A stretch of 64,000 bases of DNA from Apricaphanius iberus (GCA_028564705.1 JAPXFQ010000344.1:2299001-2363000); one strand, 5' to 3'. Positions 19,501 through 32,480 are shown, counted from the stretch's first letter. Notes: generated by a model not told the origin, from the sequence alone. Numbers and translations are program-made.

Positions 19501-19612
19501 TTGAATGTGCAACTGAGTAGGAAAATTAAAAAAACAAACATTTACATACATACATACATACAGGTTTGAATGTGCAACTGAGTGGGAAAATTAAAAAAAA
19601 CAAACATTTACA
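19499..19612. repeat. Tandem duplication of a roughly 50-bp unit
   Basis: GTTTGAATGTGCAACTGAGT followed by GGGAAAATTAAAAAA-like sequence and ACAAACATTTACA occurs twice, at about 19499-19547 and 19563-19612. The copies are separated by CATA units. One base differs (GAGTAGG versus GAGTGGG), along with one A in a run. Confidence 0.9.
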
Positions 19613-22045
19613 GAATGTGCATGTTTAGTTGTGTTTTAACAAAGTAAATGTATTATTTATAAGAAGTTAAAAGATTATAAACTGTATAAGAATGTTATGA
19701 AACTGTATTTAGCTTCTAAATTTTATTTTTAAGGTGAGTTGCAATCCTTCAGCTTCCCTAAAGGATACTTTTAAAGAAATGTAATACACAACAGTGCAGT
19801 TTGAGGAAAATTTTTTTGTAATGAAAGCCAGTCTGGCCCTCTTATCCCTTTTCACCTGATAGTGATGGGAGTATTTAAATGGCTCGTGCCCTTCAAATCT
19901 GACGTGCACACATGTATTCCATCACGATTCATGCATGGCAGACAAACCGGCTCACACACACAAACAAACTCCCGGCATAAATGCGTCAAAAGGCTCAGTG
20001 CAAAACACATAAAGGTCATCAGCGACAAGTAAATGCTGCTGTGGCTCTCTAAGGAACCCCTACATACAACAGAATCAGAGAAGCAGGTTACAGGATAAAT
20101 CCAAGGCTTTAAAATTGTCATCGCTTCTCACTTGTACTTTTGGAGTCAAGTATCAGATGAGAAAAATAATAGTTTCTGGCAGATTGCACCAAACTTTTGT
20201 TACATGATTCCTGAATGCCAAATTAGGTTATTGAGAAATATTAGACAACAAACTTAAGAATCATTTCACTAGATGTGCCACCTCGTTCACAATGAGTTAG
20301 TCCTATAGACCTAACGTTGCCAGTGTTTCCCAGAAATATTTAAAAACTCACATGCAATAACTAAACTGCATGAATGCTCTTCACTACACCTAAGATAGAA
20401 ATACCCCTTTAAAATGCTCAAACTACATTTCAGTCTCCTTGTGTATTTTTTATTTTTATTTATTTCTTTGTTTATTTGTATGCAAGTTTTTTTTTTTTTT
20501 TTTGCAACTTTTAATTATTTCAGATCATCAAACTTATTTTAATCTCATAAAATGATTACTTGGTTAAAGACAAAAAGCAATTTCTAAAGCAAAATTTCAT
20601 TTATTAAGTGGGAAGAAAAGTGTTCCTAAACAATTTAACTGTTTGTAAAGTAAATGGTTAAGTTGCAACAGCTGCCATCACTGATTTTAAATAACAAGCA
20701 GAGAGTCTTCTAAATTGCAATGGAGACATTTTGACATGCACCTCCTTACAGAATTGTCTTAATTCAGCAACATTGGAAACTTCTGAATATAAACAGCCTG
20801 TTTGAGGTGATGTGTTGCTTCTTGTGCTCTTCTATCCTGCGTCATGTGGTCAGACAGGTTCAGTGTTTTTCATTCTGCAGGTCTGTGAATATTTAAGCTT
20901 GATCTTGACACTGACCTAACAAACAAGAAAAATTGGTTTATTAGAGTTAATACATATTTTAGCAATTCGAATAACTTTTAGTCCCTCAGGTTACCTTGGC
21001 CTGTTTTTATCTCATCGTCTGAAACAATTAAATGTGGCCAAAAATAAAATAAAAACAATAAATCTGCATGGTCCGCATAGTATGTTGAAAACTATTTTTG
21101 CATATTCATTCTAATATGGTTTCATCCTGATAAAACTATCGTGGTTCTAGTTTCTATTCTTGATTTCTGTAAAATGTATCTTGGTTAATCTTTCTGAGCG
21201 GTTAAAATAATTAGTATTCTCTACATCTATATGATGATATATACAAGATGTTTCAGTCCAATTTCCACTGTTTTGGATGTATAAGAAAATATTACAGATG
21301 GACTGTTTTTGTTGTGTTTGTTTTAACAAAAAGTTTGACCTCATGACCTGTTTCAGAGCAACACTGAGTTCAAACCGTCCTGCTGTGGTTATTTTGTGAT
21401 ACTGAAAACAACTTAAGCCCAACATCGTTTGCTTTGTAGCCCTCTGGTTATGTGTATACTCACCTTATTTATTGTTTTTCTTTTCATAAACTGATCATCA
21501 TGCTATATGTTTCTGGGCTTCATTCATCTCCAGAACTGTATTTTGTTGCGTTATTATATAAGTAGGAATGTCACCTTCACCTGACTCCTGAGATTGCATT
21601 TGAGTCTTTTTTTCATACCACTTCACATAAACAGATTAACACATTAAGTCAGTCGATATTAGAAAACAGCACTAACCCTAAATCTTTAGATTGAAACATG
21701 TTAATAAAGAAAAAAATTCACCCAACACTGAATCTCATTTTGCTGCTTCCGATTCAGTATATATATATATATGGCCAATTATCCACACTTCTCCTACCCT
21801 TCCCTTTTAATTTTGATAAAAATATTTAACTAACCAATAAGAAGAACATTATGTTCATAAATAAAATAGATAAGGTAAACTAATAACTAAGTGAATATTA
21901 CTGAAACTTATATATATATATGTTTTCATTTTGAATTTTTAGTTTTAGAAATCAACAATGATAGTACAGACCCATAAGCTACGGGGCCACCGTACATAAG
22001 TTCTGAAAAATGATTGAACTTCCTGACCTTTGAAGGTGCTCACTG

Positions 22046-23035
22046 AATCAAATCAAATCAAACTTTATTTATAAAGTGCTTTTCATACAAAAAAATTAAA
22101 AAATGCAGCTCAAAGTGCTCCACAGATTAAAAAGACCCCCGATAACCCACATTCAAATCCCTTCCCTACAATTGTAAAAACAAAATGACAATTATTCCCA
22201 TTTCCCAAACAAACAGACACACACCGGCACACATACACACACACACACACACAGGCACCTTCCCAAAACGCGTAAAACCATAGGTAGACACTGGGGTGAG
22301 CTCAGATGAGGCACGTACGTAAGGAAAACGCTATCAGGAGAACCGTCTGCGCCGACAGCAGCAGGTCCACAGCAGCAGCCAGGGCATCGACACAGGGTGC
22401 CCAGAGGAGGGAGGGTGGAGATCCACACCTCCACCTGAGCACTACCCGGAGAGCACCCAGGCAACAGCAGCCGAACACTGGAAGAAGGATAAATGAGTAA
22501 AAATGTAAAATAACCAGAGCTAATATAAATAAGATAAGTATAAATATAAAAGTAAAAACAGTTATATACCATATAATAACATAAATATATAATAAAACTC
22601 TGTTAAAATATAAGCAAATAAAACACAGAGAGCAATAAAACACACTATAATAAATCATAACCAATTAAAGCTAAGCTAAAAAGGTGAGTCTTGAGCTTGC
22701 TCTTAAAAACATTAACGTTCTCTGCGGCCCTGAGGTCCTCTGGCAGCCTGTTCCAGAGGTGAGGGCCGTAATAATGAAAGGATCCCCACTATGGGTGTGT
22801 CTCCTGACTTTTGGAATCACAATGAGACGGCTGCTAGCGCCGAGGCCACAAGGGTTCATACAGTAAAAGCAGCTCTGAGAGATAAGAAGGACCAAGACCA
22901 TTAAGACACTTAAAAACCTTTAAAAGAACCTGAAAATCAATCCAAAAGAATACGGGGAGCCAGTGCAGTGATTTTAAAACTGGGGTAATATCCTCCTGGT
23001 CTTCGTCAGGAAACGTGCTGCTGAATAAAAAAAAA
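22046..23035 (-). mobile_element. L2-like non-LTR retrotransposon, C-terminal ORF remnant plus 3' end
   Basis: On the minus strand, frames at about 22860-23010 read LKSLHWLPV then FKCLNGLGPSYLSELL. These are hallmark words of the C-terminal region of L2-type LINE polyproteins in fish. The 3' end is at about 22046 and has tandem AATCA units, shared with the fragment at 1157-1250. The frame is broken and 5'-truncated, and the reverse transcriptase core is absent. It is a dead copy. Confidence 0.7.
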
Positions 23036-23054
23036 AAAAAGATAAACTTTAATG

Positions 23055-23687
23055 CAGGGATGTCCAAAGTGGGGCCCTGGGGCCATTTACAGCCCTTGGA
23101 CTGATTTTGCACGGCCCTTGACCACCTTTTAAGATCGGTACATTCGGGATCACAACACAACTGATTGATGATGTTGGAGACGTTCTTTTTTTTCTTGACA
23201 GATTAAAAGAATTAGAAAATGTTCAAAAAAAACAAACTATTCATCTTTTAACAATTATATTTTTTTATTCTCTTTTTTATTTAATTGCATAAACAGCTAA
23301 TGCAAGAGCTGATGTAGAGACAAGCAATCACTGCTAAAAAACCCCCACAAGATTTCAAAGCAACACTGACCCGAACCGTTTTTTTTTTCTGCTGAGACAA
23401 AAAATTACTTTTATTCTTTAAAATTAGCCCCTCTGAAATATTTGAAAACATAACTATTTCTTTTTAAAAGGCAAACCTTAAAAGCCCTGTTTTCTACAAT
23501 CCTTTAAAAATCCCTTTTCTCCAAGAATTATTACTTTGTTTTATTAAAATATTACATGTTTAATTTATTGTTAAGCAGGTAAAAAAGACACATATTTTCA
23601 CACTAAAATTATGTTATTTTTGTGGCCCTTGGGCACTTTCGACTTGTTGATTTTGGCCCTTGTAGCAAAAAAGTTTGGACATCCCTG
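23055..23687. mobile_element. hAT-like non-autonomous transposon, 633 bp, with target-site duplication
   Basis: The left end CAGGGATGTCCAAAGT is mirrored at the right end (reverse complement CAGGGATGTCCAAACT), with one mismatch in 16. The flanking 8-mers are CTTTAATG (23047-23054) and CTCTAATG (23688-23695), an 8-bp duplication with one change, as hAT transposases make. It has no transposase ORF. Subterminal GGCCCTTG words occur at both ends. It abuts the 5' side of the L2-like remnant. Confidence 0.85.
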
Positions 23688-24568
23688 CTCTAATGATAAT
23701 TACTTTCAAATTATATAATGGCCTTCAGATGTTAACCTGTTATAGCTGCCTTCATCCTCTAGGTGGTAGCATCTCACAATTCAGACCATTTATGAGCAAC
23801 ACAAACGCCATGGAGAATCCCATATAGTTACCTTTTGGGTTTATTTTTTTATGGAAACAGGGTTATTTTATTTAGAAAATGAAAGATATAGTAGTACACT
23901 GTTATATATTTTAACATGTGAGGAATATTGGGGCTATTTTTAAACTGGAGATCCTCATTATGCGGTTCCTGTGATAAATGGTTTTAGAAACTGAGCAATA
24001 AAATAATCCTCTTCCATTCATCTTTACTAGACTTCCTTCCTGCAGATAGAAATATATTTTTGTAGCAGTACATGTTATTTAGCTGTGAAGGATTGTCTTT
24101 CTTCTGCAGCTAAAAGACATGTACAGAGAAGGTTTCACTGAAACAGCCTGATGAACTTGATGAGCTTAATATCTCTGTAAGAACCATCTTGATGATGGCA
24201 AAATACTGTTTGATCCACTTCAGACTTCCTTAACTAGGCTAAACCAGACCAAAGAAATGGGGATCTACTTTATAGAGATGGTTCATCCATCAAGTTTACA
24301 GGCGTTATGTCTGAATCAAGGTTTTGTAGATCATTGTTGAGCAGTTTAACAAACAAAAAAATAAATAAATAAAATGTATAAAATACATAAATAAACTAAA
24401 AAATCCACCCATAAAGCCTGCAAGACTATTGCTCCTTGGAAAAACACAAAAAAACCAACATTTTCCTCAATTGCATTAACTAGAAGAACATATTTTTTCT
24501 TTTATATTTTTATTTTTTTTCAAATGGAGAAGTTCCTTATGTCACTGATGACATCATTTCTGGTCCCA

Positions 24569-24576
24569 TATATAAG
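24569..24576 (+). promoter_or_regulatory. TATA box of tubb1
   Basis: TATATAAG lies 73 bp upstream of the tubb1 start codon. A start site about 25-30 bp downstream would give a 5' UTR of roughly 40 nt. No other good core promoter is seen near the start codon. Confidence 0.65.
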
Positions 24577-24641
24577 ACACATGAGAGCACCGAGGACTAT
24601 CTCGGACCCTCAGCTGTTCTGTGGACTGTCTCCCGGTCATC

Positions 24642-27281
24642 ATGCGTGAAATCGTACATCTGCAAATTGGACAATGTGGCAACCAGATTGGCTCCAAGGT
24701 AAAAAAAAACAATAATTACCAAATTATCATCTGTGTGACACATGACATCTATTAACAACCTGCCTCAAAAAATGCATGGTGCATTTCGATTAGTTGGCTG
24801 TGCTGTAAGCATGAAAAGGACTGTTAATACATACATTGTGAAGTCATATTTATATTAATTCCAAACCGTATGTTTATAATTCTTTATTTTTATTAGTGTG
24901 GGGAATATTCTGACTTCTGCGCTTGCTCTGTCAGTCATTGTGTGTGACACGGGGTGTTCCTTCCCTGTCAAGCTCTCTGTTAAAAGATAAGAAGCAGAGT
25001 AGAACTGACATGGGTGGGACGTTTTTTTTTATTTTTATCACAGCTAACACAAAGTGAGAGCGGGGAAGAACAAAATGATAACATTTGGTAACCAATGGTG
25101 CTTTTTGACACTTTAGGGTGTAGTAGTCTTCAAACAGTCTGGTTACCCCAAGTCTAAAAATGCCTTAAATAATGCACACTTTATAAAATATGTTTCTTAG
25201 ATAGCTTATAGAATCATGGGATAAATGGATAATGTTTTTTAGAGTTTCTTCATGTTTATATGAGTCATATTTTAAAGCAATGTGGCAAAAAAACCAACCA
25301 AAACACAAAAAAGACATTGAAAGACTTTATAGAGAATTTAATTTTTTTTACATCTTAATGACAGGTTAGTAGGAAGAAATGAGAAACCATTCAAGATTTT
25401 TTGTAGGCGGATGCTGACTAGATGGTTTATTGAGAGCCAAATGTAATCATAAACTTTTAAAATGGACTTCAGCTACAAAGACAATCTTTAAGGAAATTAC
25501 TCACTACTGGTGTTATATTGATCATTTTTTTTGTGTTGTAGTTCTGGGAAGTAATCAGTGAAGAACATGGGATCGATGCAACAGGCATCTATGAAGGAGA
25601 CAGCCACCTCCAACTGGAGAGGATCAACGTCTACTTTAATGAGGCACACGGTACCAAATGAGTTCATTTACTTTCTCAGACTTGTTCAAATACCTGATCG
25701 ATGATGCCGTGTGTTGGGCGCAGCTGTTAGCGACTTGTTTTTTTGGTTTGTCAGCAAAAGGATTTGGAATTAGATTACTGAAACGTGTCGGTTCAAGATG
25801 TCAATTTGCTGCTGTTTTTTTAAAAACTCATTGATTCTGTTTGTAGGTGGTAAATACGTCCCCAGGGCGTTGCTTGTGGACCTGGAGCCCGGGACGATGG
25901 ACAGTGTCAGAGGAAGCCGCATTGGTGCTCTTTTTAGACCGGACAACTTCATCCACGGTGAGGCTGACAGCAAAGAAAAATAAAATTTTCATGCCATAGA
26001 ACATTTCCTGGTGGTCCCTTATATGAACTTTGATGTTACTTTTAAATAAACTGATAGACATAGATTTGATTTCAGACAGTTTTGATGTCTATATCTTGTG
26101 GTTAAATACCAACCTTCTTCAAATCTGGTGCTGCAGGGAACTCCGGAGCTGGAAACAACTGGGCAAAGGGCCACTACACAGAGGGAGCGGAGCTGGTGGA
26201 GCAGGTTATGGACCGGGTGAGGAACGAGAGTGAAAGCTGTGATTGCCTTCAAGGTTTTCAGCTGGTTCACTCGCTGGGAGGTGGCACAGGCTCCGGCATG
26301 GGTACCCTCCTCATTAATAAGATCAGAGAGGACTACCCAGACCGTATCATGACTACCTTCAGCATCATGCCCTCTCCAAAAGTCTCAGACACAGTGGTGG
26401 AGCCTTATAATGCCACACTCTCCGTACATCAGCTACTAGAGAACACAGACGAGACTTTCTGCATTGACAACGAGGCCCTCTACGACATCTGTTTCCGTAC
26501 CCTAAAACTGACCACACCAACTTACGGGGACCTCAACCACCTGGTCTCCTTGACCATGAGCGGGGTCACGACCTCTTTGAGGTTTCCAGGACAGCTCAAT
26601 GCCGACTTGAGAAAGCTGGCAGTCAACATGGTGCCCTTCCCCCGTCTCCATTTCTTCATGCCAGGCTTCGCCCCGCTGACGCCACGGGGCAGCCAGCAGT
26701 ACAGAGCTCTCACTGTGCCGGAACTCACCCAGCAGATGTTCGATGCCCGCAACATGATGACGGCGTGCGACCCAAGGCGGGGGCGCTACCTCACAGTGGC
26801 TGGCGTCTTTCGAGGAAGGATGTCCACCAAGGAGGTTGACGAGCAGATGCTCGCAATACAGCAGAAAAACAGTAACTATTTTGTTGACTGGATCCCCCAC
26901 AATGTAAAGGTGGCAGTGTGCGACATCCCTCCTCGAGGTCTGAAAATGGCATCCACATTCATCGGCAACAACACAGCAATTCAGGAGATATTCCGTCGGG
27001 TGGGCGAGCAGTTCTCCTTGATGTTCAGACGGAAGGCGTTCCTCCACTGGTACACAGGAGAGGGCATGGATGAGTTGGAGTTCACAGAGGCCGAGAGTAA
27101 CCTCAACGACCTGGTGTCAGAGTACCAGCAGTACCAAGACGCAACCGCTGATCTAGGCTGGGAAGCAGAAGATGAAGAAGAGGAAGGACCCCCATCTACA
27201 GTGACAACAGTGGTTCAGTCTCGGGCAGAAACCAAACTGGAAACAGTGAAAGAAACCAGCAAAGAATCTGTAGATGAGTAG
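24642..27281 (+). CDS. tubb1: Beta-tubulin, class VI / TUBB1 type, 473 aa, four exons
   Basis: Beta-tubulin pairs with alpha-tubulin to build microtubules; the TUBB1 class is the platelet/megakaryocyte (in fish, thrombocyte) isotype. Exons are 24642-24698, 25542-25650, 25847-25957 and 26137-27281; the phases close to 474 codons. The N-terminus MREI is the tetrapeptide used in cotranslational tubulin mRNA autoregulation. The nucleotide-binding signature GGGTGSG is at residues 140-146, the canonical beta-tubulin numbering, so the core has no insertions. The exon pattern (three short, one long) is that of vertebrate beta-tubulin genes. The isotype call rests on linkage with gnas and prelid3b and on the divergent tail. 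After EDEEEEG the tail continues with a Ser/Thr/Lys-rich extension ending in KESVDE, about 20 residues longer than in most beta-tubulins. Confidence 0.93.
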
Positions 27282-29260
27282 TAGGGATGGTGATTCACAC
27301 AGCTTCACACTGAAAGACTTTTTTTGAACAAGATTTGATACAATGTATATGTATTTGAAAGCAAACTTTCATATATTTAGGCTAACCTGTTTTGCCTCAT
27401 TGTTGGATTCCACTGTATGGATTACTATTCCGGGGGCTTTTTAAAGTTTTGCTAAATCTTTCTGTAGTTATTTAAACTAAATTTTTTTTATGAGGATGCC
27501 AGAAGCACTCACCGAACAGATTTACCTCTCGGGTGGTTTGGGAATTCCTCAGATGTATATGAAAGGTGATTTAAAGGGGGAAACGTTTGCTCATGCTTCT
27601 CTAGAAAACAGATGGATCGTCGTATTAGAAAATATAATAAGAAGGTTGATGTACAGAACATACCTTTTAACAAGACGACAATTAGCCACGGTTGTTATAC
27701 ATAGTAAACATGCAGTCTAAAGTTATACTGGCATTTACCTTTGGTTTTTTTACCAACCTGCAAGCACCACATGCTTCTTTTTTTGTTTGTTTTTTGATAT
27801 ATAATGTCTTTTTAAGACTTATTATTGCAGGGGACCTTGCTTGACCCCACCAAACTAAGCTAAGCTTAAGTTTTACCCATGCAGTCTGGACTCCTTGTAC
27901 ACATACGCATAATGCCTTTCTTGTAAAAGTATTTTTAGGCATACACAAATTTTATTTGCAACACAAACACTCCTTTGGAAAGAAGTGAAGGATGCCACAC
28001 CCAGAGACGAGCCTTGCATAACTCATTCATATGTGAAACTCTAGTTGTAGAAGTATATGCACTGCTAATGTTGGAGCTAATTAATAAAAATATCAGTGAT
28101 CTTTTTGGGCTAAATGAATAAGTTCCATTTCAGCAAATCACCGTTTTTACATTATAGGTCCTCGCAGGTAAATTCAGCAAGGAAAGCAATGCGCCATGCG
28201 AAACATTAAATTACAAGGGCACCAATTCACCCCTTTTGTCAAGTTTGAGTTGTGACGTTCTACATTATTGTCAGTGGAGGTTCACATCAGGTTACAGTTT
28301 ACAGTAAACACCTGCTCCATGGGTGCAGTGGAGGTCAGAGCTGAAAAAACATCTAAAGCCATTTGGTCTTGCATGACTGTCCTTGTGTTTGTGGGAGGAG
28401 ATCATTGGCTCACCGATTCAAAGTCATGAACTTGATGCTTGTTAATTTAGGCAGAGTGAATAATGCACATTCATAAATTCTCATTCAATGAGCTGTGTTA
28501 CGCTTTAATGCATTTAAAATATAAAAAAAGTTGTTGATGCTTTGAAGCATTTATGTCAGCCCTGTATGTGAAAGTAAATAACTTTTTAATTGTAATGCAG
28601 ACAGTGTTTTATTTTTTTTATTTTGAGGCAATTGTTATAATTGATTTATTTGTGTTTTCAAAAATTTATTAATATATTTTATGTGTTTAAAGAGAATATA
28701 TTTTTGGCATTTATAAGTTTTTAATAAATAAAATTCAGATATTTCATCAAAGGTTGTTATTTTGTGTGTGATAAAAGTAAAATGAATTGAAAACTTTTTA
28801 AAAAACCCTTTCTCCTGACAAAAGGTTTCATTACTTGAGGTTGAACTGAGGCAAACTGTGGCGCTGGAAAGTACTCAGATAGCATGCTAAACGTGATACT
28901 GTTCAAGGCTGTCACAGAGTTTCCTCCCACTTGCACGAGTCTGGTGCCATCCGATTACGCAGAACTTGGACGAGCGTGTTCACTCCTAGATAAGCACTCT
29001 TGACTTTGAGTTGGCCCTGCACTCTGCAGTACAGTTAAATGAACTCTTGCGCTTCACTGTGACAAAGTAAATCTTACGTGTAATATAGGTCAAGGTGCCA
29101 ACCGACGTATCAAAGTCCTTTTCCAGTACAGGTTACAAGGTCAAAATAAGGTCACGTTTAACTAAATATATGTTTAGAAAAAGATTTTCAATAGTTTGAA
29201 AAACTAAAATCACTAAAACAGCATTGACTTTTTTTTTACATTCTCAACAATAAACTAAAC
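27282..29260. other. tubb1 3' UTR and downstream DNA
   Basis: AATAAA occurs at 28083-28088 and again near 28722, on the tubb1 strand, so the transcript could end near 28.1 or 28.75 kb. No exon or other gene is visible in the remainder. Confidence 0.5.
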
Positions 29261-29279
29261 AAGAAATGTTTTAAATACA

Positions 29280-29592
29280 GTCGGAGTCATCAGCACTCCA
29301 TCCTGCACACTTCCTGTTTAATCATTGCCTGCATCTGTCTCCAATCTGTCACACATGACCCTCATTCCTACTGTGTATTTAAACCCTTCACCTCCTCTCA
29401 CTCCCAGTAGGTCCACTGACTGCTTTATTGTGTGTGTCTCCCCCTATTGGCTCCCTCCTGCTTGTTCGTGTCAGCCTGGTGCTTTGTCAAGTCATTCCTG
29501 CCTTGTTCATCATCCTCATACCAATAAAGAAGCTTGCACCTCGCCACGTCTGTATTTGGGTCCATGCTGCATACTGAGAAGCACTTGACAGA
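29280..29592 (+). mobile_element. LTR-like fragment (possible solo LTR of a Ty3/gypsy-type element)
   Basis: It has a TATTTAAACCC TATA-like box (about 29377), a C/T-rich stretch, AATAAAG at about 29522, then TTTGGGTCCATGCTGCAT and an end reading CTTGACA. That order (promoter, polyadenylation signal, TTGGGTCC) is usual in fish LTRs. No internal domain lies next to it and I could not find a flanking duplication. Confidence 0.4.
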
Positions 29593-29934
29593 AATAACTG
29601 GAGAGTTTTGTACTAAATGGATTCGTATTTGGGGTTTTACATATTTTTCTTATAAAAATAAAGCCTTCCAGTTTTAGTTCTGTTGGGCTCGACTGAAGAA
29701 AAACAAAAAAAGATTTATTGCATTCTCACCAAAGACAATGGGTCTTAGGTCACTCTATTCGAAAACACTTGCTGTATTATATTTTTATAAAAGTGATTAA
29801 AAGCAGATTTGAGCCCACCAAAATTAGAAACAAAGCAGAAACAATGTTTATTTATTCTGTAATCTGAACTACAGTAGAGCATCTGCTATATATGGGCCAC
29901 ACGTTGCTCTTCATGTGCTGCATTTTATTCCTTA

Positions 29935-31457
29935 GGTCACTAGGTTAATATGGACCACTCCAAACTGGGGACACTATGCAGAAGATCTCACAAAACCAGG
30001 TGACTGCCTTACTCAGAAAGTAAAGGTGGGGAAAGCGAGGGGCCCTGATGCCAAATGTGGGCATACCCTGCACCCCTGTGCCACCCAGCTGAGTGGTGTT
30101 ATAAGCAGACGGTCTCAAATTTGTGTGGATCAGGGTCAGATTCCAACTTTGTGGAAAACTTCAATTGGAATCCTGATTCCAAAATCAATATCTTCGAAGG
30201 AATAGTGTGATTTTAGACCGGTCGGCCTCACATCACTTGTGATTTTTAACTGAGGGAAAGCTTGACCCACTTCACTTTGCCTATCGGCAAAACAAGGGAG
30301 TGGAGGACGCTTCACTCTTCTTACTTAACACTGTGTACAAGCACCTTGACAGAACTAGGGCATGTGTGAAACTTTTCTTTGCAGACTTTTCTTCTGCTTT
30401 TAATAAGACCAGCCCCATGTCCTTATTGAAAGACTTGCCACTGTTTTAAATTTGCCCCACCAGCTTCTTTTATTGATTTTAAATTTTCTCACGGAAAGGT
30501 TCCAGTGTTTGTGAAAGGTCAGATGTCCCCAGCGTCCATCTCTAACACAGGATCCCCTCAGGAGTGTGCCCTGTGCCCCCTGGTGTTCATACCATACATG
30601 GACAGTTGCTGGGTCACTCAGAAAAACAGGTTTCTGATCAAGTTTTCTGATGATACGGTCTTAATGTCCTTAATTTCAGGATCTGAAATTAACCAAAGCC
30701 CTGTGTTTGTCAGAGTTTCTCGAATGGTACCACAGTAACCAGCTTGACTTAAACATTTAAAAAACCAAGGACATGGTTATTAATTTCAGATGCTCCACAT
30801 CGCACCCTCTTGGCAGCAGGGTAATTTACGGTATACTGGTTGAGGTGGTAGAGAAGTACAAATATCTTGCTTCTTGGATTGACAAGAACTTGCAATTTGA
30901 CGCAAAAACAGACTCCATTTTTAAACGTGGTCAGCAGAGAATCTTTCTTTAAAGGAAACTGAACTATTTTAACGTAATTAGAAGGATTCTCTGCCATTTT
31001 TACCGTTGCTGCATGGGGAGCCTCTTAACTTTTTCATTTGTTTGCTGGTACAAGGGTTTGTCTTTGAAGTAGAAAAACAAACTGCAAAACATTCTCAAAA
31101 TCTGCTGTAAAACCATTGGAGTTAAACAAAGAAACCTACAGTCTCCATAGGAGGAGCAAGGCTAAATGTACCTTGGGTCAGCCTCTCCATGCTCTGTACT
31201 CTGTACTTCAAGTTGTTTCTCCAACTCTTTCGTCCCCTCCATCATTGAACTGTTAAATGAAGGACGTCTGCTTATTAAGTAACATAGACCATTTGAAATG
31301 TGCCCATTTGCGATGGCTATTGCTCAGTGGAGTCTCTACTATTATCTGTATGGTGGTGGTGACACACTGGGACTGTTTGTTATGGGTTTGTGTAAAGTTG
31401 TTGGTCGGCTGCAAATTAATTATCCTTTGGGACCAATAGAGTTTTCGGAATCTGAAT
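29935..31457 (+). pseudogene. Decayed non-LTR retrotransposon (Rex/CR1/L2-like reverse transcriptase)
   Basis: Successive frames carry reverse-transcriptase landmarks in the right order: a KARGPD word (about 30036), FFADFSSAFN (about 30375-30404) and the catalytic-site word FSDDT (30643-30657). YKYLASWID and a C-terminal region then follow to about 31270. Landmarks fall in different frames and stop codons intervene, so it is dead. The 3' end, with CCTTTGGGACCAATAGAG and TCGGAATCTGAATC, resembles LINE tails that end in tandem short repeats. Confidence 0.75.
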
Positions 31458-31903
31458 CAGCATTTCTAAAAATCTTTTTTTTTTTTTTTTTTCATTGTTC
31501 TTAACTGGTATTCGAATTTTCTGATAAAATTTGGGACTATCATTAGTTGTCAGTTACAGTCACCAATCATCAAAATTCAAAGAAATAAACATTTGAAATA
31601 TATCAGTATGTTTGTAATAAATGAATCTTGTTGTGGGTTCTCAGTTCCCATTGTTTTTGTTTTGTTTTTTTCCTATCTGCCATCCTGCAGCCGTAGAAGC
31701 AGACTTCTAGGGTGTTTTCTTGTATTTTCTTTATTCCCCTTCGTCCCTTCAACTTTTAATTCCCTTTTTACATTTAAACTTTTTATCCCATCCCTATTCC
31801 TCTTGTTTTTTTTTTTTTTAAGTCAACATACAATTGTACATTATAAACTTCATATATGCAGACAATTTAAAGTAAACGCAAAACCATTTCTATTAAAGAT
31901 GTC

Positions 31904-31904
<1 letters not shown>

Positions 31905-31962
<58 letters not shown>
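31905..31962. repeat. (GATA)n microsatellite
   Basis: About 14 uninterrupted GATA units. Confidence 0.97.
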
Positions 31963-32183
31963 TGAACTACTTTTTAATTAAACTGAATTCAATTATATAC
32001 TTCATAGTAAAACCTTTAGAGTTCACTAATTGCTGTAATACGATTTGGCGGTTTTAAAATGTGTCCCCGAAATTTTTATCAAAAATATTTGTCTTAGTTT
32101 TATCTTCATTTCCATTATAAAATATTTTCTATGTAAACGATCGGAAATATTTTTAAGGATAATATTTTTATTTAAGGATAATA

Positions 32184-32206
32184 TATATATATATATATAT
32201 ATATAT
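32184..32206. repeat. (TA)n dinucleotide repeat
   Basis: An uninterrupted AT/TA run, about 450 bp upstream of the prelid3b start codon. Confidence 0.9.
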
Positions 32207-32480
32207 TAATCATCAGTGACATAATCAGTGTGGATTTTACAACTTAGTACTTAATTGACAAGTGACTTAATGGCGTAGCGTCAGCTGATTATATTCTGCA
32301 ATCACCTGACCTGAATTGTGTAACATCCAAGGTGACATTTCTTGCTGCTTAAAACTGGAGTTCAGACAGAAAACAAACCCTAATGCTAAACACCGGCATG
32401 CTGAGGCTATTAATATTATGTATTTATTTTATTTAATAAAAAAGAAAGAAAGAAAAATGTTCGGGTTAGCGTTACGGAAC

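Larger units (their letters stand above)
17480..22040. other. Gene-free stretch between gnas and tubb1
   Basis: AT-rich intergenic DNA. Beyond the microsatellite and tandem duplication at 19362-19612, I see no exon, RNA gene or recognisable element. Open frames here are short and unconvincing. Confidence 0.7.

Noticed and set aside
19308..19551. Minus-strand frames with Tyr-Val-Cys and Ile-Tyr-Leu-Ser repeats
   Set aside because: They are translations of the GATA/CATA microsatellite.
22192..22664. Minus-strand frames of 120-126 codons rich in Cys, Val and Tyr
   Set aside because: They lie in the L2-like LINE 3' region and the adjacent CA microsatellite.
26502..27047. 181-codon frame antisense to tubb1
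   Set aside because: It mirrors the strongly conserved beta-tubulin exon on the opposite strand and shows no independent protein signature.
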